DNA of 64,000 nt from Paraktedonobacter carboxidivorans (GCA_041156125.1 JBEVTI010000010.1:1-64000); one strand, 5' to 3'; shown: positions 45,401 through 54,135, numbered from the stretch's first letter. The notes: generated from the sequence alone by a model not told the origin. Made by a program: numbers and translations.

Positions 45401-46696
45401 ATGGATAAAAAACACAGGCGCATCTTAAGACAAAAAGCAAGCTGGCGGTTTATCCAGAGGTCCGCGACCTTTTTGCGGCGTGGACTGATCAGGTCGCTGC
45501 TGGTGCTCTTTGGTCTGCAGATTGTTGTGATTGGTGTGCTGGTCGCGATTGATACCTGGCGCAAGCGCTATCGACCTCAAGGGCATTTTCCGCGCACGCG
45601 GCCAGAGCCTCTCACGATCGCTCATTCGACTGTGCAAATTTATACTTATGGCGAGGATCTCTATGAGGCTATGCTTAATGCCATTCGCCAGGCTCAGGAA
45701 CGCATCTTTTTCGAGACCTATATCTGGAAAGACGATCTGCTTGGTCAGAAGTTTAAATACGAACTCCAATGCGCCGCTGAACGCGGCGTAGAGGTCTATG
45801 TGATGTACGATGCCTTCGCCAACCTGGTGGTGCCACAGCATTTCAAACGCTTTAAACCCATTATCCATGTCCTGCGCTATCCTATCTTAGGTTGGCTGCG
45901 CCAACCGTTCTACCTCAGCGGCTATGTGCGCGACCATCGCAAAATTCTGGTGGTCGATGGGCATGTCTCCTTTGTCGGAGGTTACAATATCGGCGCACGC
46001 TATGCTACCGAGTGGCGCGATACTCATATCAGGATCGAGGGGCTTGATGCGCACGAACTAGAGAGTGTCTGCATCGATTTCTGGAATACGTATCGCAAAC
46101 GCAAACCCGGCCTGTCCGTCCTGCTAGAACCACAGGTGCGCGATTGGGACCCGCTGATTGTGGTCCACCGTAACGATCCACACCTGCTGGTCTTCCCGAT
46201 CCGCAACTCTTACCTGGAAGCAATCCATCGCGCGCACAAGCATATTTACCTGACACACGCGTATTTTATCCCTGATCGCATTATCCTGCAGGCGCTTCTT
46301 CAAGCAGCCGCGCGCGGAGTTGATGTGCGTATTCTTCTGCCGGCAACCTCCAATCATATTCTGGCCGACTGGCTGGCTCGCGGACTCTATACCCAATGCC
46401 TGCATGGCAAGATACGCCTCTTCCTCTACCAACACGCGATGGTCCACGCTAAAACCGCGACCATCGATGGGGTCTGGTCTACGATTGGCACAGCTAACCT
46501 GGATCGTTTGAGTCTACTGGGCAATTTCGAGGTTAATGTTGAAATCTATGATCCTGCCCTGGCTCAACAAATGGAGACGATTTTCGCGCAAGACTCCTCA
46601 AATACTCACGAACTGACCCTTGAGGAGTGGAAACGCCGCTCGGCTTTGCAAATCTTCGCTGAGGCTATCCTCTCACCTCTGCGCCCTTTGATCTAA
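45401..46696 (+). CDS. Phospholipase-D family protein, cardiolipin synthase-like
   Basis: A 431-residue membrane-anchored protein. One transmembrane helix (LLVLFGLQIVVIGVLVAI) follows a Lys/Arg-rich start. Two HKD catalytic motifs are complete: HRKILVVDG (first) and HAKTATIDG (second), each followed by the GGYN or GTANLD turn. This is the usual cardiolipin synthase layout, but family members also include phosphatidyltransferases and nucleases. The start is uncertain: an in-frame ATG at 45383 is six codons upstream and neither has a clear ribosome site. It likely acts in membrane phospholipid synthesis. Confidence 0.88.
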   Translation: MDKKHRRILRQKASWRFIQRSATFLRRGLIRSLLVLFGLQIVVIGVLVAIDTWRKRYRPQGHFPRTRPEPLTIAHSTVQIYTYGEDLYEAMLNAIRQAQERIFFETYIWKDDLLGQKFKYELQCAAERGVEVYVMYDAFANLVVPQHFKRFKPIIHVLRYPILGWLRQPFYLSGYVRDHRKILVVDGHVSFVGGYNIGARYATEWRDTHIRIEGLDAHELESVCIDFWNTYRKRKPGLSVLLEPQVRDWDPLIVVHRNDPHLLVFPIRNSYLEAIHRAHKHIYLTHAYFIPDRIILQALLQAAARGVDVRILLPATSNHILADWLARGLYTQCLHGKIRLFLYQHAMVHAKTATIDGVWSTIGTANLDRLSLLGNFEVNVEIYDPALAQQMETIFAQDSSNTHELTLEEWKRRSALQIFAEAILSPLRPLI

Positions 46697-46723
46697 CTGA
46701 CATATTTCTGACGACTCTCTGAC
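46697..46723 (+). promoter_or_regulatory. Three CTGAC direct repeats at 11-bp spacing
   Basis: CTGAC begins at 46697, 46708 and 46719, exactly one DNA turn apart, 28 bp before the -35 box at 46751. This geometry is typical of OmpR/PhoB-type response-regulator sites, with a half-site close to CTGTCA of Pho boxes. Confidence 0.5.
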
Positions 46724-46750
46724 GAACAATCTTTAAGGGGGCAAAAGAGC

Positions 46751-46780
46751 TTGTAAAGAACGGGCAAGCGATGGTATAGT
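46751..46780 (+). promoter_or_regulatory. Promoter of the Cys/His-rich protein gene
   Basis: TTGTAA (46751-46756), an 18-bp spacer and TATAGT (46775-46780). The CTGAC repeats lie just upstream, in the position of an activator site. Confidence 0.5.
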
Positions 46781-46927
46781 ATGTACACAAGCAAATGTTT
46801 CAAGCTTAAACTGGCCAGAGAGTCGCGGGTCATTTATTGCCGCGCTTTTTGAGGAAAAGTAGAGCCTACAGTCAGAGCGCGTTTCACTATACTGCACCTG
46901 TCACCCCAACAACCAGGAGATTATTCT

Positions 46928-47251
46928 ATGGGCAACACCAACTTCCATTTATCCTATTCCGAAGATACCGTTAGAGCCAGCGGCCATTGCGCCAGTTGCG
47001 GCGCGAATGCTGAGGTTCACCTGGCGCTCCTGGAGGAAATGCCCCAGCGCAGTGGTAGCTTCTGCCTTTCCTGTTGCGAAGCCTTACTTCACAATATACA
47101 ACATCAGTATGTTCTCTTCGGGCATACCAACACCCACGGCGCGGATAAGACACACGGTATACATAGTATGCACCATGAAGATGGCGAACACGGCATCATT
47201 CATTGGGAGGAACACGGTTGGTCCAGCGATGGTCCGTTCGCCGGAGCATAA
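46928..47251 (+). CDS. Small Cys/His-rich protein of unknown function
   Basis: I do not recognise this 107-residue family. It has CxxC at C21/C24 and CLSCC at C46-C50, which could form one zinc ribbon. The C-terminal half is His-rich (HTNTH, HGIHSMHHEDGEHGIIHWEEHGW) and suggests metal binding. AGGAG is nine bases before the ATG, and a promoter with 11-bp CTGAC repeats lies upstream, so the gene looks real and regulated. No neighbours share its operon. Confidence 0.75.
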   Translation: MGNTNFHLSYSEDTVRASGHCASCGANAEVHLALLEEMPQRSGSFCLSCCEALLHNIQHQYVLFGHTNTHGADKTHGIHSMHHEDGEHGIIHWEEHGWSSDGPFAGA

Positions 47252-47710
47252 ATACCATTCAACCCTTTGGCAAGCCATAGAACTTCCTGGTACCGCGGGC
47301 TTACGATGATGCTACACTTGCAGCCCAAAATTCTTGTTTGTAGTATCGCGTCTCCCGCGCGATATATCTCTATTTCTACACCTCTTCTGGCACCTCTGCT
47401 TTATGGATTGCTCCTCACTCCAGTTGCTTTGAGACTCGCAAAAGCAAGGCCCTCGCGGCATGCGAGGGCCTTAAGCGGAAGGCCGGTCCTGTAGGGGATC
47501 GGCAAACCTGTAAGTAGAGCCTGAGCCGGGGCGCTGGATAAACACGAGCGGGCGCGACCAGAACGAACTGGAACTGGCTTCCCATCTCCCGCGCGACCCA
47601 GCGCGGGGATGGCCTGTGACTCCACAGCGTCCAATGCAAGATCGGACATTCATATATACGTAAAACGCCCGTTCCAGGTGGTACGCTGCAAGCAAGAAAA
47701 GCGCGTATCT
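47252..47710. other. Intergenic region with terminator, before convergent MFS gene
   Basis: About 460 bp. Apart from the hairpin at 47446-47472, no gene or repeat is convincing; the open frames here lack ribosome sites and overlap the MFS end. Confidence 0.4.
47446..47472. terminator. Hairpin between convergent genes
   Basis: A perfect 11-bp stem AAGGCCCTCGC with its complement (47446-47456, 47462-47472) around a 5-nt loop; no strong T-run, but the AA/TT ends make it usable in both directions. Confidence 0.6.
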
Positions 47711-49363
47711 CTAGAGCAGAGCTTCGCCAGTTTGCGCTGAGAGCGGCTGAACGTCCTCGGTCAGAGCAGTAGCCTCTTCTGTCGCGCCAACATTCTGCCT
47801 GGAACGTACACGGCCAGGCAAGGTCAGCGCCAGCAGAGCTGTGAGTAGCGCCATCCAAAAAGTCACCGTATAAGCGTCGTTTAATGCCTGTACAAACCAC
47901 TGAGGATATGCTGAACCCAGCAATTGGGCAGCGGCAGCCTGGTTCGCGGCAGCAAGCGATAGGCCGCTTTGCTGCAAAGCTTGAGTCAGCTTTACGAATT
48001 GCTGACCGAGCGCGGTCAGTGGATTATGCAAGGCACTGAGCGCCGTATTTTGAGCATTAGTCAGCTGATTGGTCAGAATAGCACCCAGCACAGCAATGCC
48101 AAAGGACTGGAACACATTGCGTGTCGCGCTGAGTAGCGAACTTGCGCGCGGCAGTTGGGCGGGCAGCAGACCGGTCAGGGCGGCGGTCAAGGTTGTTTGC
48201 AAGATCAGACCGAGCGCGATACCACGTACAGCCACAATGCCCATAATCTCCAGATAGCTGGTCTCAGTGGTCAGATGAGCGAGTTCCCAGGTATTGAAAG
48301 CCAGCAGGATGCTCCCGATAAAAATTAGCCAGCGCCCGCCAAGCTTATTGTAGAATGCTCCCGCCAGAGGGGTAATCACGCCTGCTGAAATCGCCAGAGG
48401 CAAAACTAATAGCCCGGCTTCCAGGGGAGTACGTCCCCGCAAGCTTTGTAGGTAGATGGGCAACAGAAACTCTGCTCCAAAGAGCGCGATTGTACTGACC
48501 CACCCGATGATGCTGGCACAGGCAAAGGCGCGCCTGCCGAAAAGGCGCAGATTGAGAAGTGGCTCTTTGGCCCGCAATTCAACTACGATAAACACGAGGA
48601 GAGTAATAATCCCTATTATCAGCAGGCTGATAATACGTATCGACCCCCAGCCATCATTAGCTCCCTGTTGAATAGCATAGAGCAAGACACCAAAGCTTAC
48701 AGTTGAGAGTAAGACGCCAGGAACATCCAGACGCGCGGAGCTGCCGCGCCGGTTCTCGCGCAACCAGAAGCCAGCAAGAACGATGCCAAGAAGGCTGATT
48801 GGAAGGTTAATAAAAAAGATATAACGCCAGTTCAGATATTGTACAAAGTAGCCGCCCAGTACGGGTCCACTGGCAGGCGCCACAACCAGGGGAATACCAT
48901 AGAGGCCGAAGGCCAGCCCCCGCTCTTTTTCTGGAAATGCGCCAAAAAGCAGCGCGATGCCCAGAGGCCCCAGAATACCACCTCCCAAACCTTGCAAGGC
49001 ACGAAAAAAAATTAACCAGAGTAACGAAGGCGCAAAGCCACAGAGAACTGAACCACACACAAAGAGTCCCAGCGCTACCAAATAGAGACGCTTAATACCA
49101 AAGCGCTCAGAGAGATAACCTGCAAGCGGCGTAACGATACCCAGAGCCAGCACATAAGCCGTCAAGACACTATCGACCTGGTCAACTGGAGCCTTAAAGA
49201 CACGCTGCAAGGTCGGGATAGCAACATTAACAGCCGTAGAGTCAAGGATGACCATGAAAGTGCCAAAAACAACGGAAAAAAGCACCTTCCATTTGTAATT
49301 TGAGGCGCTACTCGTCCGCCCTATCCGCCCATCCTGCTTTTCATTAGAGAGTGTCGGTTCCAT
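47711..49363 (-). CDS. DHA2-family multidrug MFS exporter (EmrB/QacA-like)
   Basis: A 550-residue transporter with about 14 transmembrane helices. The motif-C-like segment GIPLVVAPASGPVLGGYF, motif A-like GYLSERFGIKR and the VILDSTAVNVAIPTL opening are typical of drug:H+ antiporters with 14 helices. The C-terminal tail is charged and rich in Thr/Glu. It is preceded by two near-identical palindromic operators, so it is likely repressed by a MarR-type regulator, but no such regulator gene is adjacent. The ATG follows GGAGATACTTTCCAGTT. Substrates are unknown. Confidence 0.95.
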   Translation of the reverse strand: MEPTLSNEKQDGRIGRTSSASNYKWKVLFSVVFGTFMVILDSTAVNVAIPTLQRVFKAPVDQVDSVLTAYVLALGIVTPLAGYLSERFGIKRLYLVALGLFVCGSVLCGFAPSLLWLIFFRALQGLGGGILGPLGIALLFGAFPEKERGLAFGLYGIPLVVAPASGPVLGGYFVQYLNWRYIFFINLPISLLGIVLAGFWLRENRRGSSARLDVPGVLLSTVSFGVLLYAIQQGANDGWGSIRIISLLIIGIITLLVFIVVELRAKEPLLNLRLFGRRAFACASIIGWVSTIALFGAEFLLPIYLQSLRGRTPLEAGLLVLPLAISAGVITPLAGAFYNKLGGRWLIFIGSILLAFNTWELAHLTTETSYLEIMGIVAVRGIALGLILQTTLTAALTGLLPAQLPRASSLLSATRNVFQSFGIAVLGAILTNQLTNAQNTALSALHNPLTALGQQFVKLTQALQQSGLSLAAANQAAAAQLLGSAYPQWFVQALNDAYTVTFWMALLTALLALTLPGRVRSRQNVGATEEATALTEDVQPLSAQTGEALL

Positions 49364-49387
49364 AACTGGAAAGTATCTCCTCTGTTA

Positions 49388-49403
49388 TTTATCATTTGAT
49401 AAG
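49388..49403. promoter_or_regulatory. Operator 1 of the MFS gene
   Basis: TTTATCATTTGATAAG, a near-perfect 16-bp palindrome 25 bp upstream of the MFS start codon. It matches operator 2 in 14 of 16 positions. Confidence 0.6.
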
Positions 49404-49527
49404 TTAAAGGTAGAAAAAAATCAGAGCGACGATAGGATTGCGCACACATCATCACATATGCTGCCTTATATATGCGTGGAACTGGCAGATTATGCTGGCA
49501 AGTTACCGAACTTGCCCCTGTCAATGA

Positions 49528-49543
49528 CTTATCAATTGATAAG
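49528..49543. promoter_or_regulatory. Operator 2 of the MFS gene
   Basis: CTTATCAATTGATAAG is a perfect 16-bp palindrome. Size and AT-rich centre fit MarR-type sites. It lies 140 bp from operator 1, which could permit looping. Confidence 0.6.
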
Positions 49544-49577
49544 AAGTATAGAGTACAAAAATCAGGTTGTCAAGGCA

Positions 49578-49733
49578 TGGGAAAGCCAACTTTTGCCCGA
49601 GGCTCCAGTAGCTCCGGCTCTGGGAGTCCAGCCAGTGCATACAATCAAACTATTTTACTGCTACGCGCGCGATGATGCGGCGACAGGCCAGTCTTTAAAA
49701 ACTCTGCGAGAACTAGAGGAGCGTGAAGCATAA
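49578..49733 (+). pseudogene. Possible TIR-domain remnant
   Basis: The frame ending in the TAA at 49731-49733 reads HTIKLFYCYARDDA..SLKTLRELEE. This resembles the first strand of TIR-like domains (I-K-L-F-x-x-Y-A-x-x-D), but nothing matching the rest of the fold follows. There is no ribosome site, and the upstream part of the frame runs through operator 2. It is best seen as a decayed fragment, or chance similarity. Confidence 0.25.
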
Positions 49734-49799
49734 AGAGCGTAAAACAAACGGATTCCAATGAGCAATGACGCGAGACTCGCAGCCGATGCAGCAAAAAAT

Positions 49800-49830
49800 A
49801 GCACCAGGCAGAAGAGTTCCGCCTGGTGCT
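49800..49830 (-). terminator. Rho-independent terminator of the acyl-CoA ligase
   Basis: A 10-bp stem AGCACCAGGC with its complement (49800-49809, 49821-49830). Read on the minus strand it is followed by TATTTTTTGC, 43 bp after the gene's stop. Confidence 0.85.
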
Positions 49831-49872
49831 CTCTCCGACAAAGTCATCTTCTTTTGCCGCAGTAGAGAACAA

Positions 49873-51600
49873 TCATGCAGTCTCAATCGAAGCGGCGCTT
49901 TGCAGACCTAGCTCCTCAATGGATTGCTGACGCATCAGGAATTTCTGGATCTTGCCTGTTACCGTCATAGGAAAGCCGGTCGCAAATTTGATGTAGCGCG
50001 GGATTTTATAATGGGCAATCTGGCCCTGGCAAAATGCGCGGATCTCCTCAGGCGTAGCCGACTCGCCGGCCTTGAGCTGGACCCAGGCCATGATTTCCTC
50101 GCCATATTTCGCATCGGGTACACCAATGACCTGCACATCGTTGATCTTGGGGTGGGTGTAGAGAAACTCCTCGATTTCGCGGGGATAGACATTCTCGCCG
50201 CCACGAATAATCATATCCTTGATGCGGCCCACAATGTTAATATAGCCTTCTTCATCCATAGTAGCCAGATCACCGGTATGCATCCAGCGCGCCTGATCGA
50301 TAGCTTTTGCTGTGGCCTGAGGATTGTTCCAGTAACCAAGCATCACACTATAGCCACGTGTGCAGAGTTCACCAGGCTGACCAATAGGCACGATTTGATC
50401 GGTGGCGGGATCGATGATCTTGCTTTCCAAATGGGGCGTCGTTAAGCCGACAGTGCCAACGCGTTTCGCCAATGGCGAGTCAATCTGAGTCTGCGTGGAA
50501 ACAGGAGAGGTTTCCGTCATGCCGTAGGCGATTTCTACTTCTGGCATATGCATTTCGGTGTTGACCCGGCGCATAACTTCAATCGGACAGGGAGAGCCAG
50601 CCATCAAGCCAGTGCGCAGGCTGGAGAAGTCGTATTGCTTGAAATCTGGATGCGCCAGTTCGGCGATAAACATGGTGGGAACACCATAAAGCGAGGTACA
50701 GCGTTCCTCCTGAACTGCCTCCAGGGTTGCCTTTGGTTCAAAGCCCTCAGCGGGATAGACCATCGCTGCTCCATGGGTAATACAGCCGAGGTTGCCCATG
50801 ACCATACCGAAGCAATGATAGAGCGGGACGGGAATACAAATTTTATCGCGCTCGGTAATATTTTGCAGGCGGGCGACAAAATAGCCATTGTTGAGAATAT
50901 TATGATGACTGAGTGTTGCCCCCTTGGGGAAGCCAGTTGTGCCGCTTGTGTATTGAATGTTGATTGCCCAGTCAAATTGTTGTTCGCGCTGGACTGTTTG
51001 GAGATCATCTTCACTGACCAGGTCGCCCATAGTCATCAATTCAGCCCAGGGCAGCATGCCGGATACGCGATCCTCACCCATACGAATAACAGTCGTCAGG
51101 CTTGGAAGTTTTTCCGCTCGCAACCTACCAACCTCGCTATGCTCCAATTCAGGAGCCAGCGTGGCGATCATTTCGGTATAATTCGAGCTTTTAAAAGCGG
51201 CGGCGATCACAAGCGCACTGCATTCTGACTGGTTAAGCACATACTCAATCTCATTCAGGCGGTACGCTGGGTTAATATTAACCAGAACAGCCCCTAACTT
51301 GGCGGTAGCGAATTGAGTGATACACCATTCGGCGCGATTGGGCGACCAGATGCCGACGCGCTTGCCTTGCGTAATGCCCATGTGTAGCATGGCACGGGCA
51401 CATTGATTCACCTGGGCCTGTAGCTCCCGATAGGTCAGGCGAATCTGCTGGTGGCGCGAAATAAGAGCAGGCTGGTCAGGATAGGTCGCAGCGGTTTTAT
51501 CGAACATATTGCCAATGGTCAGACCCAGCAGGGGGGTGTCACTGGTTCCGCTGCTGTAGCTCCATTGCCGAGTTGCTGAAGCGCTTCCTTGTAATGTCAT
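49873..51600 (-). CDS. AMP-forming acyl-CoA synthetase (fatty acid-CoA ligase)
   Basis: A 575-residue adenylate-forming enzyme that activates a carboxylic acid, probably a fatty acid, as its CoA thioester. The AMP motif YTSGTTGFPKGA, the second core motif YGMTETSP, and the hinge GRIKDMIIRGGENVYPREIE are present. The catalytic C-terminal Lys is in VTGKIQKF. AAGGAG lies eight bases before the ATG. A damaged second copy of a close relative lies at 54831-55021, so this family was duplicated locally. The chain-length preference is not clear; the closest picture is FadD/medium-chain ligases. Confidence 0.95.
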   Translation of the reverse strand: MTLQGSASATRQWSYSSGTSDTPLLGLTIGNMFDKTAATYPDQPALISRHQQIRLTYRELQAQVNQCARAMLHMGITQGKRVGIWSPNRAEWCITQFATAKLGAVLVNINPAYRLNEIEYVLNQSECSALVIAAAFKSSNYTEMIATLAPELEHSEVGRLRAEKLPSLTTVIRMGEDRVSGMLPWAELMTMGDLVSEDDLQTVQREQQFDWAINIQYTSGTTGFPKGATLSHHNILNNGYFVARLQNITERDKICIPVPLYHCFGMVMGNLGCITHGAAMVYPAEGFEPKATLEAVQEERCTSLYGVPTMFIAELAHPDFKQYDFSSLRTGLMAGSPCPIEVMRRVNTEMHMPEVEIAYGMTETSPVSTQTQIDSPLAKRVGTVGLTTPHLESKIIDPATDQIVPIGQPGELCTRGYSVMLGYWNNPQATAKAIDQARWMHTGDLATMDEEGYINIVGRIKDMIIRGGENVYPREIEEFLYTHPKINDVQVIGVPDAKYGEEIMAWVQLKAGESATPEEIRAFCQGQIAHYKIPRYIKFATGFPMTVTGKIQKFLMRQQSIEELGLQSAASIETA

Positions 51601-51636
51601 TGTGCATCTCCTTTGATCTCTGCATAATGCCTATAG

Positions 51637-51942
51637 TTGAGGATCTCTCTTAGCACAAGCTTAGTTGATGGAGAACTGAAAATCAAGCTTTGGGATCAAG
51701 AAATTCTGGATTGTATGCAGCACAATGAGTGGCTGGTAGGCTCGATTATGACTGGTATCGTGTGTCGCTTCCAACTGCTTGACAGTGACGATGTGCGCGC
51801 CATCACCGCGACTAATGATGTGGATTTCGAGCAGATGGCGGGCACCCCTCTCGCGCTCTACCTTTCCATGCCCTTCACGGAAATTGATCTATATGCACCG
51901 CTGCTTGTCGAGCGCGAGGAATTGGTGACAGAATGCCCCTGA
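51637..51942 (+). pseudogene. VirD4/TraG-like conjugation coupling protein remnant
   Basis: The frame contains LVGSIMTGIVCRFQLLD and DVDFEQMAGTPLALYLSMP, which resemble the segment of VirD4/TraG coupling ATPases that usually reads I-D-F-x-x-L-G-x-x-P-T-A-L-Y-L-x-x-P. No Walker motif is left, and the only starts are TTG-type without a ribosome site. A short extension in another frame after the stop (GDGMPVTTKW near 51990) could be a further scrap. It is a probable relic of an integrated conjugative element; the assignment rests on motif memory. Confidence 0.45.
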
Positions 51943-52040
51943 CAGCATCGCCCCGGTTGCTGAATTTTTGGGCAGGAGATGGTATGCCAGTAACGACCAA
52001 ATGGTAGAGCGCTGAGGCAGAGGCCCAACGCATTCCTGTC

Positions 52041-52841
52041 TTACGTTCCCGATTCCTCGCTCAGCACATGATACAACTGCTCGGCGAATGCTCTTGGGTG
52101 GCTCACGTACCCAGCATGATGGCTCGGGAATTCCACGACGGCGGTTCCCAGACGCTCGGAAAGCAGGGTCGCGATCCGGTATGGGAAGTATCGTCGCGAG
52201 GCCTGCCCAGCAGCGATCACGATCTGGATCGGCGCGGCAGCGAGCGCGGCGATAGCGAGCGTATAACGGGGATACATCGGGACTTCGTGCGCGAGGAAGA
52301 ACGCTCTATTGGCCGCGAGCCGAGCCTTTGCCTCGGGCGAAGCGTTCGGCATTTCAGCGTCCGGCTCGCGGTTGTCGTACCTGACCCCAATACTGGCCGC
52401 GAATTGCTGGAGATCACGCAAGGGCAGATGGGGACGCTCGGCGTCTGGGAGCAGTTCTCCAACAGGCGGCTCATGCGAAACCAGGGTTCGTATCTGCTCT
52501 GGATACCGTATGGCCAGGTCAAGCCCAATCAGAGCGCCGCCGCTGCTGCCGAATACCGAGGCCGGTTCTGTACCCAGGATGGTGAGCAACCGGTGCGCAT
52601 CATCGCTGTGTGTCTCAAGACGCTGCTCTGCTTCTCGATCGTCGAGTGGGCTGCGTGAGTATCCCCGACGGTCATAACTGACGACGGTGTAGCGCTCAGC
52701 GAGATGGGTAGTGATGCCGTTGAAGCTCGCTGCATCAGCAGCTCCTGCCCCGATCAAGAGCAGCACTGGACCTGAACCGCGTACTTCGTAGTAGAGGCTC
52801 GCTCCAGGCACGCGCAGGGTGTCAATACGTGTGGCATTCAT
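52041..52841 (-). CDS. Alpha/beta-fold hydrolase
   Basis: A 266-residue hydrolase. The oxyanion region is VLLLIGAGAAD, the strand VVSYDRRGYSRS is typical of the fold, and the nucleophile Ser100 is in the elbow FGSSGGA. The C-terminal His is probably in PSHHAGYVSHPRAF. The ATG at 52841 has AAAGGAAGAG upstream; the reading to 52913 adds 24 residues without homology. It is encoded just after the split sigma/Clp-N genes, with a gap of about 110 bp, on the same strand. The substrate is unknown. Confidence 0.9.
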   Translation of the reverse strand: MNATRIDTLRVPGASLYYEVRGSGPVLLLIGAGAADAASFNGITTHLAERYTVVSYDRRGYSRSPLDDREAEQRLETHSDDAHRLLTILGTEPASVFGSSGGALIGLDLAIRYPEQIRTLVSHEPPVGELLPDAERPHLPLRDLQQFAASIGVRYDNREPDAEMPNASPEAKARLAANRAFFLAHEVPMYPRYTLAIAALAAAPIQIVIAAGQASRRYFPYRIATLLSERLGTAVVEFPSHHAGYVSHPRAFAEQLYHVLSEESGT

Positions 52842-52953
52842 CAAACTCTTCCTTTCGTTTTTGCTGGAGGGCTGAGAGGTGGAGGGCAAAAACGGTTTTC
52901 CAGCCCTGATCAAGCTCGCCGCACCTCTTCTCCGCCCGCGACAACAAAATGCT

Positions 52954-53691
52954 CTACTGCTGATGCACCTGACCGATTCGTTCCAACTGCCGGATGACTT
53001 CCGCCACGCGGCTGGATCTTTCGGCTGCTTCTGTCACCCGTTCGATTCGATCAACAAACAACTGTTGCTTTGAGCCAGAGAGCCGATCAAACCAGATCCG
53101 TACTTCTGGATGCTGCAAAAACGCCTCCTGCAAATCCTCTGGGATCGTGACAGGTCCTTCCACTGGATCGGGCACCTTGACGATCTGCGTCGTTTCGCCC
53201 ACTTGGGAGAGGCGCACGCCCGACATCTGGAGCAACATGGCAGCGATACCTTGACCTTCACGTATCAGCGCGATAAAGAGATGGTGCGGGCTGATGGCAG
53301 GTTCTCCCAGGCGTTTGGCCTCCGCACCGGCCAGAGCAAACACCGTTTGGACGCGAGGAGTCACATCAACATCCGAACTGATTTCTCCTTGAGAGCGTTC
53401 CCCAAGAATGAACAGCATCCCCCCGCGGATGTTCTGCGCTGTCAATCCCTGAGCAATTAAACCCGCAGCAGCACTTCCTTCCTCAAAAATGCCTGGCAGC
53501 AAATGCTCGGTTCCAATGGAGGAGTAATGGAAAGCAGTGGCTGCCTCCTTGCTCAGTTCTAAGACACGCTGAACTGACTGAGTATACGGAAGATTTGGTA
53601 CTTCCACAACAACATTCCTTTCTTCTGCTTCAAGCAAAGCTGCGCGTCGTAAGGCACGCAACTGCAACACGCGCACATGATTGGCGCTCAA
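52954..53691 (-). CDS. Clp-N/OmdA-like part of an interrupted sigma factor fusion
   Basis: The first residues (LSANHVRVLQLRALRRAALLEAEE) are really the end of sigma region 4, not an independent N-terminus, and the only start is a TTG inside it. Then comes a Clp N-terminal-like repeat pair (QSVQRVLELSKEAA...IGTEHLLPGI; VQTVFALAGAEA...ISPHHLFIALI). The C-terminus (VTIPEDLQEAFLQHPEVRIWF...RIERVTEAAERSSR) matches the OmdA/YdeI C-terminal domain. It is in the same frame as the sigma ORF upstream and separated only by one TGA and the 11 codons after it. Clp-N may bind a substrate or stress signal. As a free product it would have no DNA-binding part. Confidence 0.8.
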   Translation of the reverse strand: MSANHVRVLQLRALRRAALLEAEERNVVVEVPNLPYTQSVQRVLELSKEAATAFHYSSIGTEHLLPGIFEEGSAAAGLIAQGLTAQNIRGGMLFILGERSQGEISSDVDVTPRVQTVFALAGAEAKRLGEPAISPHHLFIALIREGQGIAAMLLQMSGVRLSQVGETTQIVKVPDPVEGPVTIPEDLQEAFLQHPEVRIWFDRLSGSKQQLFVDRIERVTEAAERSSRVAEVIRQLERIGQVHQQ

Positions 53692-53724
53692 CCCTAGCGC
53701 CTGACCGATTTCAGTGGCACTGTA

Positions 53725-54135
53725 TCACTGGAAGAAACGCAGGGTGAGGATCGCCCGCTCGCGCTTGGAGAGACCATCCAGCAAACGCTGGATGCGCTCG
53801 TGGAGCAATGACTTCTGTGTGTCACGCACCTCGATGAACTCCGGTATCTCTTCCGCTACTTCCAGGGGAAGCAAGATGAGTTGTCCCTGTTCGTGCCAGT
53901 AATCGGCAATCGCACTGCGAGCCGCCGCGTAGAGCCAACCTTTCACACTCTGTGGGCTACGATCTTCCTGTAACCAACGCAGTGCCTTGAGAAAGACAGC
54001 GCTTGCGAGATCTTCTGCAACCAGTGGATGGTGAACTTGGCGGTAAATGTAACGGTAGAGGCCAGCAAACTGTGTCTGAAAGATCGCTTCCAGTTGCTTC
54101 TCTCGTCCATCTTCTGAAGCCCAGGCTGATTCCAT
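53725..54135 (-). CDS. ECF sigma factor, truncated by an in-frame TGA
   Basis: A 136-residue sigma-70 family protein with region 2 (FAGLYRYIYRQVHHPLVAEDLASAVFLKALR, containing the -10 recognition helix in its second half) and WLYAAARSAIADYW. The frame stops at TGA 53725-53727 just inside region 4, after LTLRFFQ. The next codons continue as YSATEIGQALGLSANHV in the same frame, the missing DNA-binding helix. Homologous proteins usually have Gly there (F-x-G-Y-S), so GGA to TGA is the simplest change. The full frame would be a 392-residue sigma-Clp-N-OmdA fusion (52954-54135). Without region 4 the product should not recognise a -35 element. Confidence 0.85.
   Translation of the reverse strand: MESAWASEDGREKQLEAIFQTQFAGLYRYIYRQVHHPLVAEDLASAVFLKALRWLQEDRSPQSVKGWLYAAARSAIADYWHEQGQLILLPLEVAEEIPEFIEVRDTQKSLLHERIQRLLDGLSKRERAILTLRFFQ

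Noticed and set aside
47415..47900. 161-codon minus-strand frame overlapping the MFS end
   Set aside because: It overlaps the MFS coding region and the 47446 hairpin and looks non-coding.
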